The notes: generated by a model from the sequence alone, not told the origin. A DNA stretch of 64,000 nt from Bacteroidota bacterium (GCA_002686705.1 NYYH01000077.1:6992-70991), one strand, 5' to 3'; positions 1-9,014 are shown, counted from the first letter of the stretch. Program-made: numbers and translations.

Positions 1-1
1 A

Positions 2-91
2 GATAGTGCCATAAACTTTGCCATACCAGGTCATACCATTAATAATTTTGATATTGAAGCCACTGGCGTATGTGTAGCATGCAATCAATAA
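2..91 (+). CDS. C-terminal end of a probable Fur-family regulator (partial)
   Basis: The window opens inside a plus-strand reading frame with no start in view. The last 29 residues are readable and end in ATGVCVACNQ before a TAA stop. A hydrophobic strand followed by a CxxC pair at the extreme C-terminus resembles the dimerisation domain of Fur/PerR metalloregulators, whose second cysteine pair binds structural zinc. This is inference from a short tail; another small CxxC-ending protein is possible. No terminator is evident in the next 70 bases. Confidence 0.4.
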   Translation, partial: DSAINFAIPGHTINNFDIEATGVCVACNQ

Positions 92-163
92 ACACTAAAA
101 TGATGCTCTTGTTTTCATTATTACATTTATAATTTTCACTGAGCACGCTTTCATATGACAATA

Positions 164-508
164 CTAATTTTCTGTGTGAGGACTTCTTGGATAACCTATT
201 AAAGGTGTTTCAACAGGTGCTGCTAGCCCAATAAATACAACCAACTGATGACTGCCAGGGTTAGTCTGAACAGGAATCATTTCCCAGTTATTACAACACC
301 AAACGTTTCCTGAAGGATCAACTTGCACTCCCGTAACTCTCTCAAATCCGTCGAAAGTGTATCCGCCATCAGGTGAAATTGGATCACCAGTATTAAAACC
401 TGGAGGTAAGCTAGATGTGTTTGCACCAGCTATGTAGCTTAATCTCTTACCATTGAAATTGGCTACAAAAACGTTGTCGTTGCCATCCACTGCAATACCC
501 CATGGCAT
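164..508 (-). pseudogene. NHL-repeat protein remnant (C-terminal fragment)
   Basis: The frame encodes about 114 residues with two NHL-type blades: MPWGIAVDGNDNVFVANF and, further on, TGVQVDPSGNVWCCNNW. It ends in a tail (GLAAPVETPLIGYPRSP) that resembles the ends of longer NHL-repeat beta-propeller proteins. The frame stays open 12 codons upstream of the ATG and then meets two adjacent stops (TAA TAG), so the preceding blades and any signal peptide are missing. NHL propellers need several blades, so a free 114-residue piece is unlikely to fold as one. I read it as a decayed gene fragment. It lies just downstream of the oxidoreductase gene on the same strand. An independent small protein is the less likely alternative. 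Confidence 0.6.
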
Positions 509-554
509 ATATAAGCTGCTCCTAAATAATAACTTCGTAAACAGCTATTACAAT

Positions 555-2843
555 TTATACTTTCTGTAACTTAACTTCCACAAACTTAGAAGTAGGCGTA
601 TTACTTTTTTTAGCAACACTATCAATTGGAACCAATACATTAGCTTCAGGAAAATAAGTTGCTACACACCCTTTTGCAATATCATACTCAATTACTTTAA
701 AATTGTTGGCATGTCTTTCCTTTCCTTTATAAATACTTGTGATGTTAACAATGTCTAAATGGTTTAATTGCTGTGCCAGCATGTCTTTTTTGTTCATTAA
801 CAACACTCTTCGTTCATTAAAAATACCTCTATAACGATCGTCCATACCGTGAATTGTAGTATTGTATTGATCGTGTGATCTAATGGTCATTAAAATAAAA
901 TTATTGGCTGCAACAGTTCTGTTAGGGATATTGTTTATTGTAAAAACTGCCTTTTTAGATGCCGTGTTAAATTCTGCTTCTCTAGCTCCATTTTGCAGAT
1001 AAAAGCCAGCAGCTTTTCTAACACGTTTGTTATAATCATTAAACCCGGATATTGTAGATTCTATATGGTTTCTTATGGTATCGTAATTTTTAGTCATTTC
1101 ATTCCAGTTAATGGGAGTATTACCATGAAGTATCTCTGCTAGTCGGGCAACAATAGCTGGTTCGCTCATTAAATTATGAGAAGCAGGGGTAAATTCTCCT
1201 TTACTAGTGTGTACTATGCCCATAGAATTTTCTACGGTTACAAATTGAGTTCCTGATTTTTGCTTATCTGATTCGGAACGAGAGATAGATGGTAAAATTA
1301 GAGCCTCTTTTCCAGTAATTAAGTGCGATCGGTTTAATTTGGTTGAAACTTGTACTGTTAAGTTACACTTTTGCACAGCTTTACCTGTAAATTCACTATC
1401 TGGTGCAGCAGAAACAAAATTACCACCCATTGCCATTAATAACTTAATTTTTCCTTCATCCATTGCTTTAATAGATTCTACTACATCATATCCGTGTTTT
1501 CTTGGAGAAGTAATAGAGAAGTTTTTATCAATACTATCTAAGAGAGCTGTTGAGGGAGCTTTCAAAATACCCATTGTACGATCACCTTGTACATTACTGT
1601 GTCCTCTAACAGGACAGGTTCCTGCACCGGGTTTGCCTATGCTCCCTTTTAGTAATAATAGGTTTACTACTTCTCTGATATTATTGACACCGTTTTCATG
1701 TTGAGTAAGTCCCATTGCCCAGCAAAAAATTATTTTCTTCTTTTGTATTAATAAGTTTGCAAAAGCTCGAACTTGTGCTTCAGGAATACCACTTGCAGTA
1801 ACAGCTTCCTTATAGTTAGTTTTTCTAAGATCTTCTAAAAAGATATCAAAACCAGTGGTTTTATTGTTAATAAACTCTAAATCAAATACACTACCAGGTT
1901 TCTTGTTTTCTTCTTCAAGTAATAAAAACATTGCAGCTTTTAAAAGGGCTATGTCTCCATTAATTTTTACTTGTAGAAATAAGTCCGAAAGCTGTCTTCC
2001 TCCTTTTAATATTGATAAAGGGTTTTGAGGATTAACAAATGCATTGTTTCCTGCTTCAGGAATAGGGTTAACAATAACTACTTTACCACCATTTTTTTTG
2101 CATTTTTCTAATGCAGACAACATTCTAGGGTGATTGGACCCTGGGTTTTGTCCCATAACCACAATCAATTCCGATTGGTGTAAATCTTCTAAGGTTACAG
2201 AGCCTTTGCTAATACCTACTGTTTCAGACAATCCTATCCCACTTGCTTCGTGACACATATTTGAGGAATCAGGAAGGTTATTAGTACCTGTTTGCCTAAC
2301 AAATAACTGATATAAAAAAACCGCCTCGTTACTAATTCTTCCGGAAGTATAAAAACAGGCTTCATCAGGAGAAGTTAAACCTTTTATTTGAGTTGCAATT
2401 TTATTAAAAGCTTCATCCCAACTAATAGGTACATATTTTGAACTGTTCTTTGCTAAATACATTGGATGAGTTAAACGTCCTTGTTTTCCGATCCAAAAAT
2501 CGGTTTGTTCACTCAGTTCTTCAACAGTATATTTTGCGAAAAACTCAGGAGTAACTCTTTTGGTTGTTGCTTCCGCTGCTATGGCTTTTACTCCATTTTC
2601 ACAATACTCACCTAGTTTCGATCGTTTACCATCTGGATCTGGCCATGCACAGCCGGGGCAATCAAAACCACCTTTTTGATTCATCCGTTTCAGTACTTTA
2701 ATTCCATGTAAAATACCTAATTCCCTACTTACATGCTTAATCGAAGAAGTAAAAGCAGGAAGCCCCACAGCTTTTTCTTTTGGCCTAGACAGACTAAGGT
2801 TAGCAAACTTTTCTGGGGGAACAATTTTAATAGCTCTTTTCAT
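555..2843 (-). CDS. FdhF/YdeP-family molybdopterin oxidoreductase
   Basis: This 762-residue protein is full length for the YdeP branch of the formate-dehydrogenase-H-like family. It has the family's N-terminal CPGCAWPDP motif (about residues 61-69) instead of the usual four-cysteine ferredoxin-type cluster, a molybdopterin domain with SNMCHEASG near residue 195 and VVMGQNPGSNHPRML near 230, and a C-terminal dinucleotide-binding domain with RSHDQYNTT. Members bind bis-MGD in the cytoplasm. E. coli YdeP is linked to acid resistance, but the substrate is not established. No fdhD or molybdenum-cofactor gene lies nearby. There is no export signal. Formate oxidation should not be assumed. The start is the ATG whose next residues are KRAIKIVPP. 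Confidence 0.88.
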   Translation of the reverse strand: MKRAIKIVPPEKFANLSLSRPKEKAVGLPAFTSSIKHVSRELGILHGIKVLKRMNQKGGFDCPGCAWPDPDGKRSKLGEYCENGVKAIAAEATTKRVTPEFFAKYTVEELSEQTDFWIGKQGRLTHPMYLAKNSSKYVPISWDEAFNKIATQIKGLTSPDEACFYTSGRISNEAVFLYQLFVRQTGTNNLPDSSNMCHEASGIGLSETVGISKGSVTLEDLHQSELIVVMGQNPGSNHPRMLSALEKCKKNGGKVVIVNPIPEAGNNAFVNPQNPLSILKGGRQLSDLFLQVKINGDIALLKAAMFLLLEEENKKPGSVFDLEFINNKTTGFDIFLEDLRKTNYKEAVTASGIPEAQVRAFANLLIQKKKIIFCWAMGLTQHENGVNNIREVVNLLLLKGSIGKPGAGTCPVRGHSNVQGDRTMGILKAPSTALLDSIDKNFSITSPRKHGYDVVESIKAMDEGKIKLLMAMGGNFVSAAPDSEFTGKAVQKCNLTVQVSTKLNRSHLITGKEALILPSISRSESDKQKSGTQFVTVENSMGIVHTSKGEFTPASHNLMSEPAIVARLAEILHGNTPINWNEMTKNYDTIRNHIESTISGFNDYNKRVRKAAGFYLQNGAREAEFNTASKKAVFTINNIPNRTVAANNFILMTIRSHDQYNTTIHGMDDRYRGIFNERRVLLMNKKDMLAQQLNHLDIVNITSIYKGKERHANNFKVIEYDIAKGCVATYFPEANVLVPIDSVAKKSNTPTSKFVEVKLQKV

Positions 2844-3194
2844 ATATAATTAATTTTTATTTTCCAACTCTTTAACCTAGCTGTATCCGAAGATGAATCA
2901 AGTTTAATATATTTTCGCTCATTATCTCTCTTTTTGAAGGCTAATATGCTGTGCAGGGCTTGAATATACTTATTTAATCTTTAGTCATAACAATTAGGAC
3001 GTTTCATTATTGCTGTTAACGTTAAATTGTATGAATAGCGGCAGATTACGTGCTTTATTTCTACCAAATTTAATTATAGTTTGAGAAATTTAAAATTAAA
3101 TCAACTATTATTCATAAAAAAAGATACACAAAAAAAGAGGGTTAAAGCTCATGTTTTCTGAGCCTTAACCCCCTTGTTAATCAGGTAATTAATA
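2844..3194. other. Intergenic stretch without a gene
   Basis: These 351 bases separate two minus-strand genes. The half near 3130-3173 holds the terminator of the downstream-encoded outer-membrane protein. The rest should contain the promoter of the oxidoreductase gene, but I found no TAnnTTTG box with a correctly spaced TTG on the minus strand. No reading frame of coding character is present. Confidence 0.6.
3130..3173 (-). terminator. Rho-independent terminator of the outer-membrane protein gene
   Basis: An inverted repeat pairs GGGTTAA-GCTC (from 3139) with GAGC-TTAACCC (to about 3171), with a bulged base on each arm and a 9-base loop. Read on the minus strand the stem is followed by a T-rich run (the A tract at 3129-3136 on the plus strand). 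It begins about 22 bases after the stop codon of the gene ending at 3195. Confidence 0.8.
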
Positions 3195-3938
3195 TTATTT
3201 TGCAAAACCTAGGTTGAAACCTAATGTAACTTCGAATGAAGTATCGTTAGCATTTTCTAGGTTATCCATATCCCACTCAGTTCCCAACCAAACAGAACTT
3301 CCGTTGTTGAGCATTTTTTGTAAGATAACACCTAGCCCTGCTCCGGTACCTTGAAAATTATCAGTTTCGTCAGCGCCATTGACCTTGTCTTTTTCTGTTG
3401 CAAACACTCTTCCTAACCATGTGTATGGTTGAAGACGCCATCCATCTTTAACAGCGAAGTCGATTGAAAAATCAATACCAAATGCAAAAGCACTCCCAGA
3501 TATCCACTCCTCTACCATATCCTCTGTGCCTGGGTCACCTGGAATTAAGAGTTTGGAATCTGTGTAATTTTCCATTTCATACCCTGCCCAAATACCAACA
3601 TTTACACCACGATCACTACCAGGGTCTGTTCTTAGTACCCAATATTCTGCGCCAAATGCTAGTACAGACTCTTTTGGTACCTTAGGAAATGTTGCACCAT
3701 ATTTATTGACATGACCTTCTAATTTGTCTCTGTCATAGGTAAAGTTGCCATATTCGAAAGATAAGTCTAATGCTCCTTTGTAGGTATACTGTAAACCAGC
3801 ATAAAATCCGTCTTCCCAATAGCTTTCTTGTATTCCTGCATTAATTGAGAATCCACTTACGCCTTTGTCAAACATGGTTTGAGCCTGAGATATTATGGCT
3901 AGTCCCATTACTAGTAATAAAAGAGTAATTTTTTTCAT
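3195..3938 (-). CDS. Outer-membrane beta-barrel protein, function unknown
   Basis: The 247-residue product starts with a clear Sec signal peptide (MKKITLLLLVMGLAIISQAQ, cleavage after AQ). The remainder alternates polar and aromatic residues in amphipathic strands separated by acidic loops, ending with a strand FEVTLGFNLGFAK. This is typical of small 8-12-stranded outer-membrane barrels. Nothing identifies a ligand. It is transcribed alone: a strong terminator follows, and the next upstream gene is divergent. Members of this type are often annotated porin family or outer-membrane beta-barrel. Confidence 0.7.
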   Translation of the reverse strand: MKKITLLLLVMGLAIISQAQTMFDKGVSGFSINAGIQESYWEDGFYAGLQYTYKGALDLSFEYGNFTYDRDKLEGHVNKYGATFPKVPKESVLAFGAEYWVLRTDPGSDRGVNVGIWAGYEMENYTDSKLLIPGDPGTEDMVEEWISGSAFAFGIDFSIDFAVKDGWRLQPYTWLGRVFATEKDKVNGADETDNFQGTGAGLGVILQKMLNNGSSVWLGTEWDMDNLENANDTSFEVTLGFNLGFAK

Positions 3939-4160
3939 CTTATTAATTATTAAGAGTTTGGGCCCTGTTTATTTCCTTTTTCTAATATTTTTCTCAAACA
4001 CAAATTAGAACCCTTTAGAATTTGTGTGAAGAATTTATTGCAATATACTGTTTTATGAAATAAAATAGTTATATTATATTTTTATTTTTTCAATGGAGGA
4101 ATGTGAATAACTTTTATTTAAACATTGTGTGTAATGCCCTAGAAACCAAACTACAAGAAT

Positions 4161-4898
4161 ATGAAATCAATAATATTAGTATTCATACTCGTCACATTAT
4201 CCTTTGGTGAGAAAGCAATTGCACAAGAATATTTTCCATTTCCAGACTCTAATGCAGCGTGGAATACAGTTGGACATAATATATTTTCGGGATTCCAATG
4301 GAATTTTAGATACGCTGTTTACGGTGACACTACAATTAACTCAGTAGAATACCATAAAGTATATAAAATGTTTGATTCAACATTTTTAAACCCTAACTCA
4401 ACATATTTTGCAGCAATTAGAGAGAATCAGAACAGACAAGTATTTTGTGTAATTCCTGGATTTGAAGAAACAATTTTATATGATTTTAACCTTGAAATTG
4501 GAGATACAATATGGTATAATATTGGAGGGGCATTATGTGAAAATGAAGTAGTCTTTGAAAATCAAACACATTTGAAAGTGGTCAGTTCTATTGATTCAAT
4601 CCTTCTTGAAAATAATCAATATAGAAAAAGTTGGACATTTCAAGAAGAATCAGTAATGTGGGACACATGGATTGAAGGTATTGGTAGCATAGAGTTTTAT
4701 GGACTGTTTTTTCCATTGCTCTCAGACATGACATTATGTGGTGACTTTTATCAATTTGCATGCTTTAAACACAATGACACCACATTATATTTAGACAATC
4801 CTAATTGTGAAAGATGTTTCTATAACTTGTGTAAAGGATGTACCTTTACGAACATTTATATAAAGGTTTATAAGAATAGAATTTCGTATCAGAATTAA
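4161..4898 (+). CDS. Secreted protein of unknown function, no sorting domain
   Basis: The 245-residue protein has a Sec signal peptide (MKSIILVFILVTLSFGEKAIAQ). The mature part (YHKVYKMFDST, then ILYDFNLEIGDTIWYN) resembles a family of exported Bacteroidota proteins that usually end in a T9SS type A sorting domain. Here that domain is absent: the C-terminus is a cysteine-rich stretch (CERCFYNLCKGC) and a short basic tail. The protein could therefore be truncated relative to its relatives or stay in the periplasm. No function can be assigned. The start ATG is chosen because it begins the signal peptide directly. Confidence 0.6.
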   Translation: MKSIILVFILVTLSFGEKAIAQEYFPFPDSNAAWNTVGHNIFSGFQWNFRYAVYGDTTINSVEYHKVYKMFDSTFLNPNSTYFAAIRENQNRQVFCVIPGFEETILYDFNLEIGDTIWYNIGGALCENEVVFENQTHLKVVSSIDSILLENNQYRKSWTFQEESVMWDTWIEGIGSIEFYGLFFPLLSDMTLCGDFYQFACFKHNDTTLYLDNPNCERCFYNLCKGCTFTNIYIKVYKNRISYQN

Positions 4899-4952
4899 TG
4901 GGCATGTATTTAAAATAGAGAAACTAAAAACAAATATTTAAAAGAAAATATC

Positions 4953-5051
4953 ATGACAAAAGGTAAAGACTCAAAGAAGAACGTTAAAAAAGCTCCCGCT
5001 AAAACTCCAAAAGAAAAAAAAGTAGAAAAGAGACTAAAGAAATCTAAATAA
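4953..5051 (+). CDS. Small lysine-rich protein (32 aa)
   Basis: A short frame starting ATG ACA AAA GGT encodes 32 residues beginning MTKGKDSKKNVKKAPAKT, of which about 15 are lysine, and stops at TAA. Tiny basic proteins with this MxKGxxSKKxxKKxxAKT pattern recur in Bacteroidota, which is why I treat it as real despite its size. It is predicted to be disordered. Nucleic-acid or ribosome binding would be a guess. It lies 54 bases after the secreted-protein gene on the same strand, with no terminator between them. Confidence 0.55.
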   Translation: MTKGKDSKKNVKKAPAKTPKEKKVEKRLKKSK

Positions 5052-5080
5052 GATTACTTGTATTATCTTTTACTACAACT

Positions 5081-5245
5081 GCGCTCACCCTTTTTTTGCG
5101 AATTGAACGAGAAAGCTGGGTGCAGCGATTATCAGGAAAGCAGCAAGTTGTTTGGAATGCCGAGGGGCTACCATAAGGTATTTACTTTTACCGAATTCAA
5201 ACTGGCCAACAAGTGGCCTCCGGGAAGATGGTGCTGCTGAAGTGA
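5081..5245 (+). pseudogene. Decayed T9SS type A C-terminal sorting domain
   Basis: In one plus-strand frame the bases read VQRLSGKQQVVWNAEGLP, then a TAA stop at 5174-5176, then GIYFYRIQTGQQVASGK and MVLLK, ending at TGA 5243-5245. Without the internal stop this is the last ~45 residues of a T9SS (Por secretion) sorting domain: WNAEGLPxGIYFYRI...GKMVLxK is its hallmark. No passenger domain precedes it, so it is a dead fragment. It is visibly richer in G+C than its neighbours, suggesting acquisition from another replicon or lineage. A bidirectional terminator follows at 5273. Confidence 0.75.
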
Positions 5246-5272
5246 TGGTGCCATAATTTGGGTACTAAACAA

Positions 5273-5310
5273 AAAAACCTCTCTGCTAATGGAATTGCAG
5301 AGAGGTTTTT
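5273..5310. terminator. Bidirectional rho-independent terminator
   Basis: A perfect 10-bp inverted repeat (ACCTCTCTGC at 5277-5286, GCAGAGAGGT at 5297-5306) with a 10-base loop is flanked by A7 on the left and T5 on the right. It can terminate transcription from both sides: the remnant on the plus strand and the cytochrome gene (stop at 5369) on the minus strand. Confidence 0.85.
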
Positions 5311-5368
5311 AAGTGAACCATTTCAAAGTAGATGAAATAGTTTTTTTGGAAATGTACTAATCATTAAT

Positions 5369-6967
5369 CTAATTAGGGTAAGCCACTGTATCCGAAACAG
5401 CTTTATAAAGGTCTCTTACTTCACTAACTGTGGCCTCAAATTGTGCTACTATTCCAGAACCTGGCTGACCATACTTAACTTTATGCTGTACTTCATTTGG
5501 TTTACTCCTTAAAAACTTACCAAGTGTTTTATCTTCCATTATTAAAGTTGTGCCATCATCACCATGACATGCTGCGCATTTTGCAGCATAATAAGTATTA
5601 CCAGCTGCAGCATCTCCGTCAAGGCCGATATCTGTGAAAGTTGCAGAACCTGTTGGATAAGTACCGGTATAAGTACCAACGTAAAGTTCTGATACATCAA
5701 ACATTCCGTCTTTCATAAATTTAACCATGTTCCAAATTTCATCATCGGTAAAAATCTGATTAAGGTTAGGCATTTTGTCACCTTCAGTAAAATTCGTTGC
5801 AGGATTATAACTTGCCAAATCATATGTAATATCTCTTCTGTTGTCAGTAGTCTTCATGCCGTCAAATAATTCCTGAGCGGTTTTTGATTGTGCCCACTCA
5901 TAAAAATTTAACGAGGCAACATTTGGACGAGTTGTCTTAGGGGCTCTGCTAATGTACGAACCTGCATTGCCTAATCCATCCCATGCATGACATTGTTTAC
6001 AACGGAAAAAATTACTTGATGAAGTAAAAACGTCCATATATTCATGACTTTGATCAAAACCTGATTCCGGAGTCCAGAATTTGTCATACATAATACCTCC
6101 TAAAGCAAAATCACCAGTGGTAGGAGCTTCATCAGGAAAATCATCAGTATTGGCAAGTGCTTTGTAAAGATCTTTAACTTCTGTAACTGTAGCGTCAAAT
6201 AATCCAACCATTGTAGAACCAGGCTGACCATAATGAACTTTGTGTTGTACTTCATTTGGCTTGCTTCTTGTAAATTTACCTAGGGTTTTGCCTTCTAAAT
6301 CTAATGTTGTACCATCGGCTCCATGGCAAGCAGCACAATTTGCAGCATAATATGCCTTTCCTGTTTCAGCATCTCCATTTAAGCCAATGTTTGTGAAAGT
6401 CGCTGTTCCGGTTGGATACGTACCGTCATAAAGGTTGGATACATCAAACATTCCTTCTTTCATAAACTTAACAATGTTCCACATTTCTGCATCAGTGAAA
6501 AACTCATTCAAGTTAGGCATTTTGTCGCCTTCTTCGTGATTTGTTTCAGGGTCATAAGTTGATAAATCATATGACATAGATCTTCTGTTTTCAGTAGCTG
6601 TCAAAGCATCAAATAACTCCTGCGGAGTTTTCGTTTGGCCTAGTTGATACAGGTTTAATGATGCAACATTTGGGCGGGTCGTTTTTGGTGCCCTGCTGAT
6701 GTAAGATCCAGCATTGCCTAATCCATCCCATGCATGACATTGCTTGCATCGGAAAAAATTACCCAATGTGGTAAAGGTTCCCATGTATTGGTTACTTTGA
6801 TCAAAACCTGACTCGGGAGTCCAAAACTTGTCATACATTATACCTCCCTTTGACATAACCGCGTTTTCGTACGGATCATCCGGATCAGGATCAACAGTAT
6901 CCTTTTTACAACTTGTAAAGATCAATGCAAAAATAAATATCGCCATAAATAATCTTAAAATTTTCAT
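5369..6967 (-). CDS. Tandem-duplicated c-type cytochrome lipoprotein, four haem motifs
   Basis: The 532-residue protein has a lipoprotein signal with the lipobox cysteine at residue 20 (LIFTSC), so it is anchored in a membrane outside the cytoplasm. It contains four CxxCH haem-c motifs: two of type FFRCKQCHAWDG and two of type CAACHGxDGTT. The protein is an internal duplication. A unit of about 247 residues beginning GGIMYDKFWTPESGFDQS occurs twice, each copy carrying one motif of each kind. The second motif type matches small class I cytochrome c domains. It probably carries electrons between periplasmic or outer-membrane partners, but no oxidoreductase partner is adjacent. A signal-proximal acidic linker (DPDPDDPYE) follows the anchor. 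Confidence 0.85.
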   Translation of the reverse strand: MKILRLFMAIFIFALIFTSCKKDTVDPDPDDPYENAVMSKGGIMYDKFWTPESGFDQSNQYMGTFTTLGNFFRCKQCHAWDGLGNAGSYISRAPKTTRPNVASLNLYQLGQTKTPQELFDALTATENRRSMSYDLSTYDPETNHEEGDKMPNLNEFFTDAEMWNIVKFMKEGMFDVSNLYDGTYPTGTATFTNIGLNGDAETGKAYYAANCAACHGADGTTLDLEGKTLGKFTRSKPNEVQHKVHYGQPGSTMVGLFDATVTEVKDLYKALANTDDFPDEAPTTGDFALGGIMYDKFWTPESGFDQSHEYMDVFTSSSNFFRCKQCHAWDGLGNAGSYISRAPKTTRPNVASLNFYEWAQSKTAQELFDGMKTTDNRRDITYDLASYNPATNFTEGDKMPNLNQIFTDDEIWNMVKFMKDGMFDVSELYVGTYTGTYPTGSATFTDIGLDGDAAAGNTYYAAKCAACHGDDGTTLIMEDKTLGKFLRSKPNEVQHKVKYGQPGSGIVAQFEATVSEVRDLYKAVSDTVAYPN

Positions 6968-7390
6968 AATAGTAGATTTAGTTTAAATTATTAAGTATTA
7001 TTTTTTTGTAATTATCTGTATCAAAAGGAATATTGCTTTATTATTTTTTGTAAACATAATTATTGTTGAATAAAAGCGCAATACCGTAGAATACGGAAAT
7101 ATGTATTAATTATAAAAAATACCATAAACTACGTAGGCGAAATATCGGCCAATACTTAGTAATTAAATACCATGAGATACTTACAAAAGTTAATGATTAA
7201 TTTGTAGGTCTTGTGTAAACCTGTAAGTATTACTTCACCAATTATTAAATCGTCTCATCTGGCCATGTTAGCAAACTATGAAGCAGAGATTTGTTACATA
7301 AAGTTGGTATAATAATCACGTCAGTTCAAAATTTTTAACTTTGTTTGCATAGTTCAAAGAAAAATTGAATACCAACTGAATTAAAACAAA
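6968..7390. promoter_or_regulatory. Divergent intergenic region
   Basis: These 423 bases lie between the divergent cytochrome and hexosaminidase genes and must hold both promoters. On the plus strand TAACTTTG at 7336-7343 fits the Bacteroidota -7 consensus about 50 bases before the hexosaminidase start, but no TTG occurs at the usual distance. No coding frame or clear repeat is visible. Confidence 0.4.
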
Positions 7391-9004
7391 ATGAAATCAT
7401 TTATTTCCTTTTTACTGGCAATTTTATTTCTTTCCACATCATGCCAAAAGATTAAGAATCAAGAGATATACATAATCCCCCAGCCTCAGCAAGTTAATTT
7501 TGGAACATCTCTTTTTAGTTTTGATACTAACACCATGATAGTTTTCAGTACAGATGAGAACCTCAGGCAACAAGTTGTTTACTTTTCGGAATTGATTGAT
7601 GCTGCTTTTGGATTTAAAATAGAAGCAATACCTGCTGTTGAGGGAAAAAGTAAAAATTCAGTAAGCTTGGTGATAGTTGATGACTTAGAAGATTTGGGAG
7701 AGGAGGGATATAAGATAAAAATTGAAAAGAATAATGTATTGATAGAGGCAAATTCTCCCAAAGGAACTTTTTATGGCTTACAGTCTTTGTTTCAATTACT
7801 GGCATCAAATACGCAAGAAACAAAGCAAAACGCAATTGAAATCCCTACTTTAGAAATTATTGACTTTCCACGTTTCAAATACCGAGGCATGCACCTTGAT
7901 GTGTGTCGACATATGTTCCCTGTTGAGTTCGTAAAAAAATATATTGACTTGCTCGCGTTATATAAATTTAACACTTTTCATTGGCATCTAACTGAAGATC
8001 AGGGTTGGCGAATTGAGATAATGAAATACCCTAAGCTTACCGAAACCGGTTCATGGCGCAAGGAAACCTTAATCGGACATGGAGGCAAGAAACCTTTTAA
8101 ATATGATGCCAAACCTTATGGTGGTTTCTATACACAGGAAGAAATTCGTGAGATAGTTGATTATGCTTCAAACAGACAAATTACAATTATTCCGGAAATT
8201 GAAATGCCCGGTCATTCACTTGCAGCTTTAGCCTCTTATCCAGAACTAGCTTGTACGTCTGGACCATTTGAGGTGGCAAAGCGATGGGGTGTTTTTAAAG
8301 ACATATATTGCACAAAAGATGAAACTTTTGTGTTCATTGAAAATGTGTTATTGGAAGTTATGGAAATGTTTCCATCAAAATATATTCATATTGGTGGTGA
8401 TGAAGCTCCAAAAGCCAGGTGGAAAGAATGTAGTACTTGTCAGGGAGTTATTGAAAGAGAAGGGCTGAAAGATGAGCATGAATTACAAAGTTATTTTATC
8501 CAGAGGATAGAAAAGTTCCTAAATAAAAATGGCCGTAGTATCATTGGGTGGGACGAAATACTTGAAGGAGGTCTTGCTCCAAATGCAACAGTAATGTCGT
8601 GGCGGGGGACTGAAGGTGGAATTGCTGCTGCCAGGCTGGATCATGACGCAATTATGACACCCGGTTCTCATTGCTATTTTGATCATTATCAAAGTAACCC
8701 TGATACAGAACCACTTGCAATTGGTGGGTATACAACACTAGAAAAGGTATACTCTTACAATCCGGTTCCGGATACTTTAAGCGAAGATGAAACAATTCAT
8801 ATACTTGGTACACAAGGCAATGTATGGACCGAATATATGGAAACGCCTGATTATGTAGAATACATGGTATTGCCCCGATTGGCTGCACTAAGTGAGGTAA
8901 ACTGGTCAAGTAAAAAGGACTGGGAATTATTTCAAAAGCGAATTCAAGAGCACTTTACGATTTATGAAAAGTTAGGTTATAATTATTGTGACCACCCGTT
9001 TTAA
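7391..9004 (+). CDS. GH20 beta-N-acetylhexosaminidase, lipoprotein
   Basis: The 537-residue enzyme carries a lipoprotein signal (LFLSTSC) and is probably tethered in the periplasm or outer membrane. An N-terminal GH20b domain (about residues 25-150) precedes the catalytic barrel, which starts near FPRFKYRGMHLDVCRH. The catalytic pair is D337-E338 in HIGGDEAPKARW, as in chitobiase-type enzymes that use substrate-assisted catalysis to release terminal GlcNAc/GalNAc. Further family motifs are WHLTEDQGWRIEI, PEIEMPGHS and GTQGNVWTEY. The start of the next gene lies 10 bases past its stop, so the two are co-transcribed for glycan degradation. Confidence 0.93.
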   Translation: MKSFISFLLAILFLSTSCQKIKNQEIYIIPQPQQVNFGTSLFSFDTNTMIVFSTDENLRQQVVYFSELIDAAFGFKIEAIPAVEGKSKNSVSLVIVDDLEDLGEEGYKIKIEKNNVLIEANSPKGTFYGLQSLFQLLASNTQETKQNAIEIPTLEIIDFPRFKYRGMHLDVCRHMFPVEFVKKYIDLLALYKFNTFHWHLTEDQGWRIEIMKYPKLTETGSWRKETLIGHGGKKPFKYDAKPYGGFYTQEEIREIVDYASNRQITIIPEIEMPGHSLAALASYPELACTSGPFEVAKRWGVFKDIYCTKDETFVFIENVLLEVMEMFPSKYIHIGGDEAPKARWKECSTCQGVIEREGLKDEHELQSYFIQRIEKFLNKNGRSIIGWDEILEGGLAPNATVMSWRGTEGGIAAARLDHDAIMTPGSHCYFDHYQSNPDTEPLAIGGYTTLEKVYSYNPVPDTLSEDETIHILGTQGNVWTEYMETPDYVEYMVLPRLAALSEVNWSSKKDWELFQKRIQEHFTIYEKLGYNYCDHPF

Positions 9005-9014
9005 ATATATTAAT

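Noticed and set aside
1339..1704. A 121-residue plus-strand frame inside the molybdoenzyme gene
   Set aside because: It is antisense to a full-length conserved gene and encodes no recognisable domain.
5058..5240. A 60-residue plus-strand frame as a real gene
   Set aside because: It is an out-of-frame reading of the decayed T9SS sorting domain, which is recognisable in the overlapping frame.
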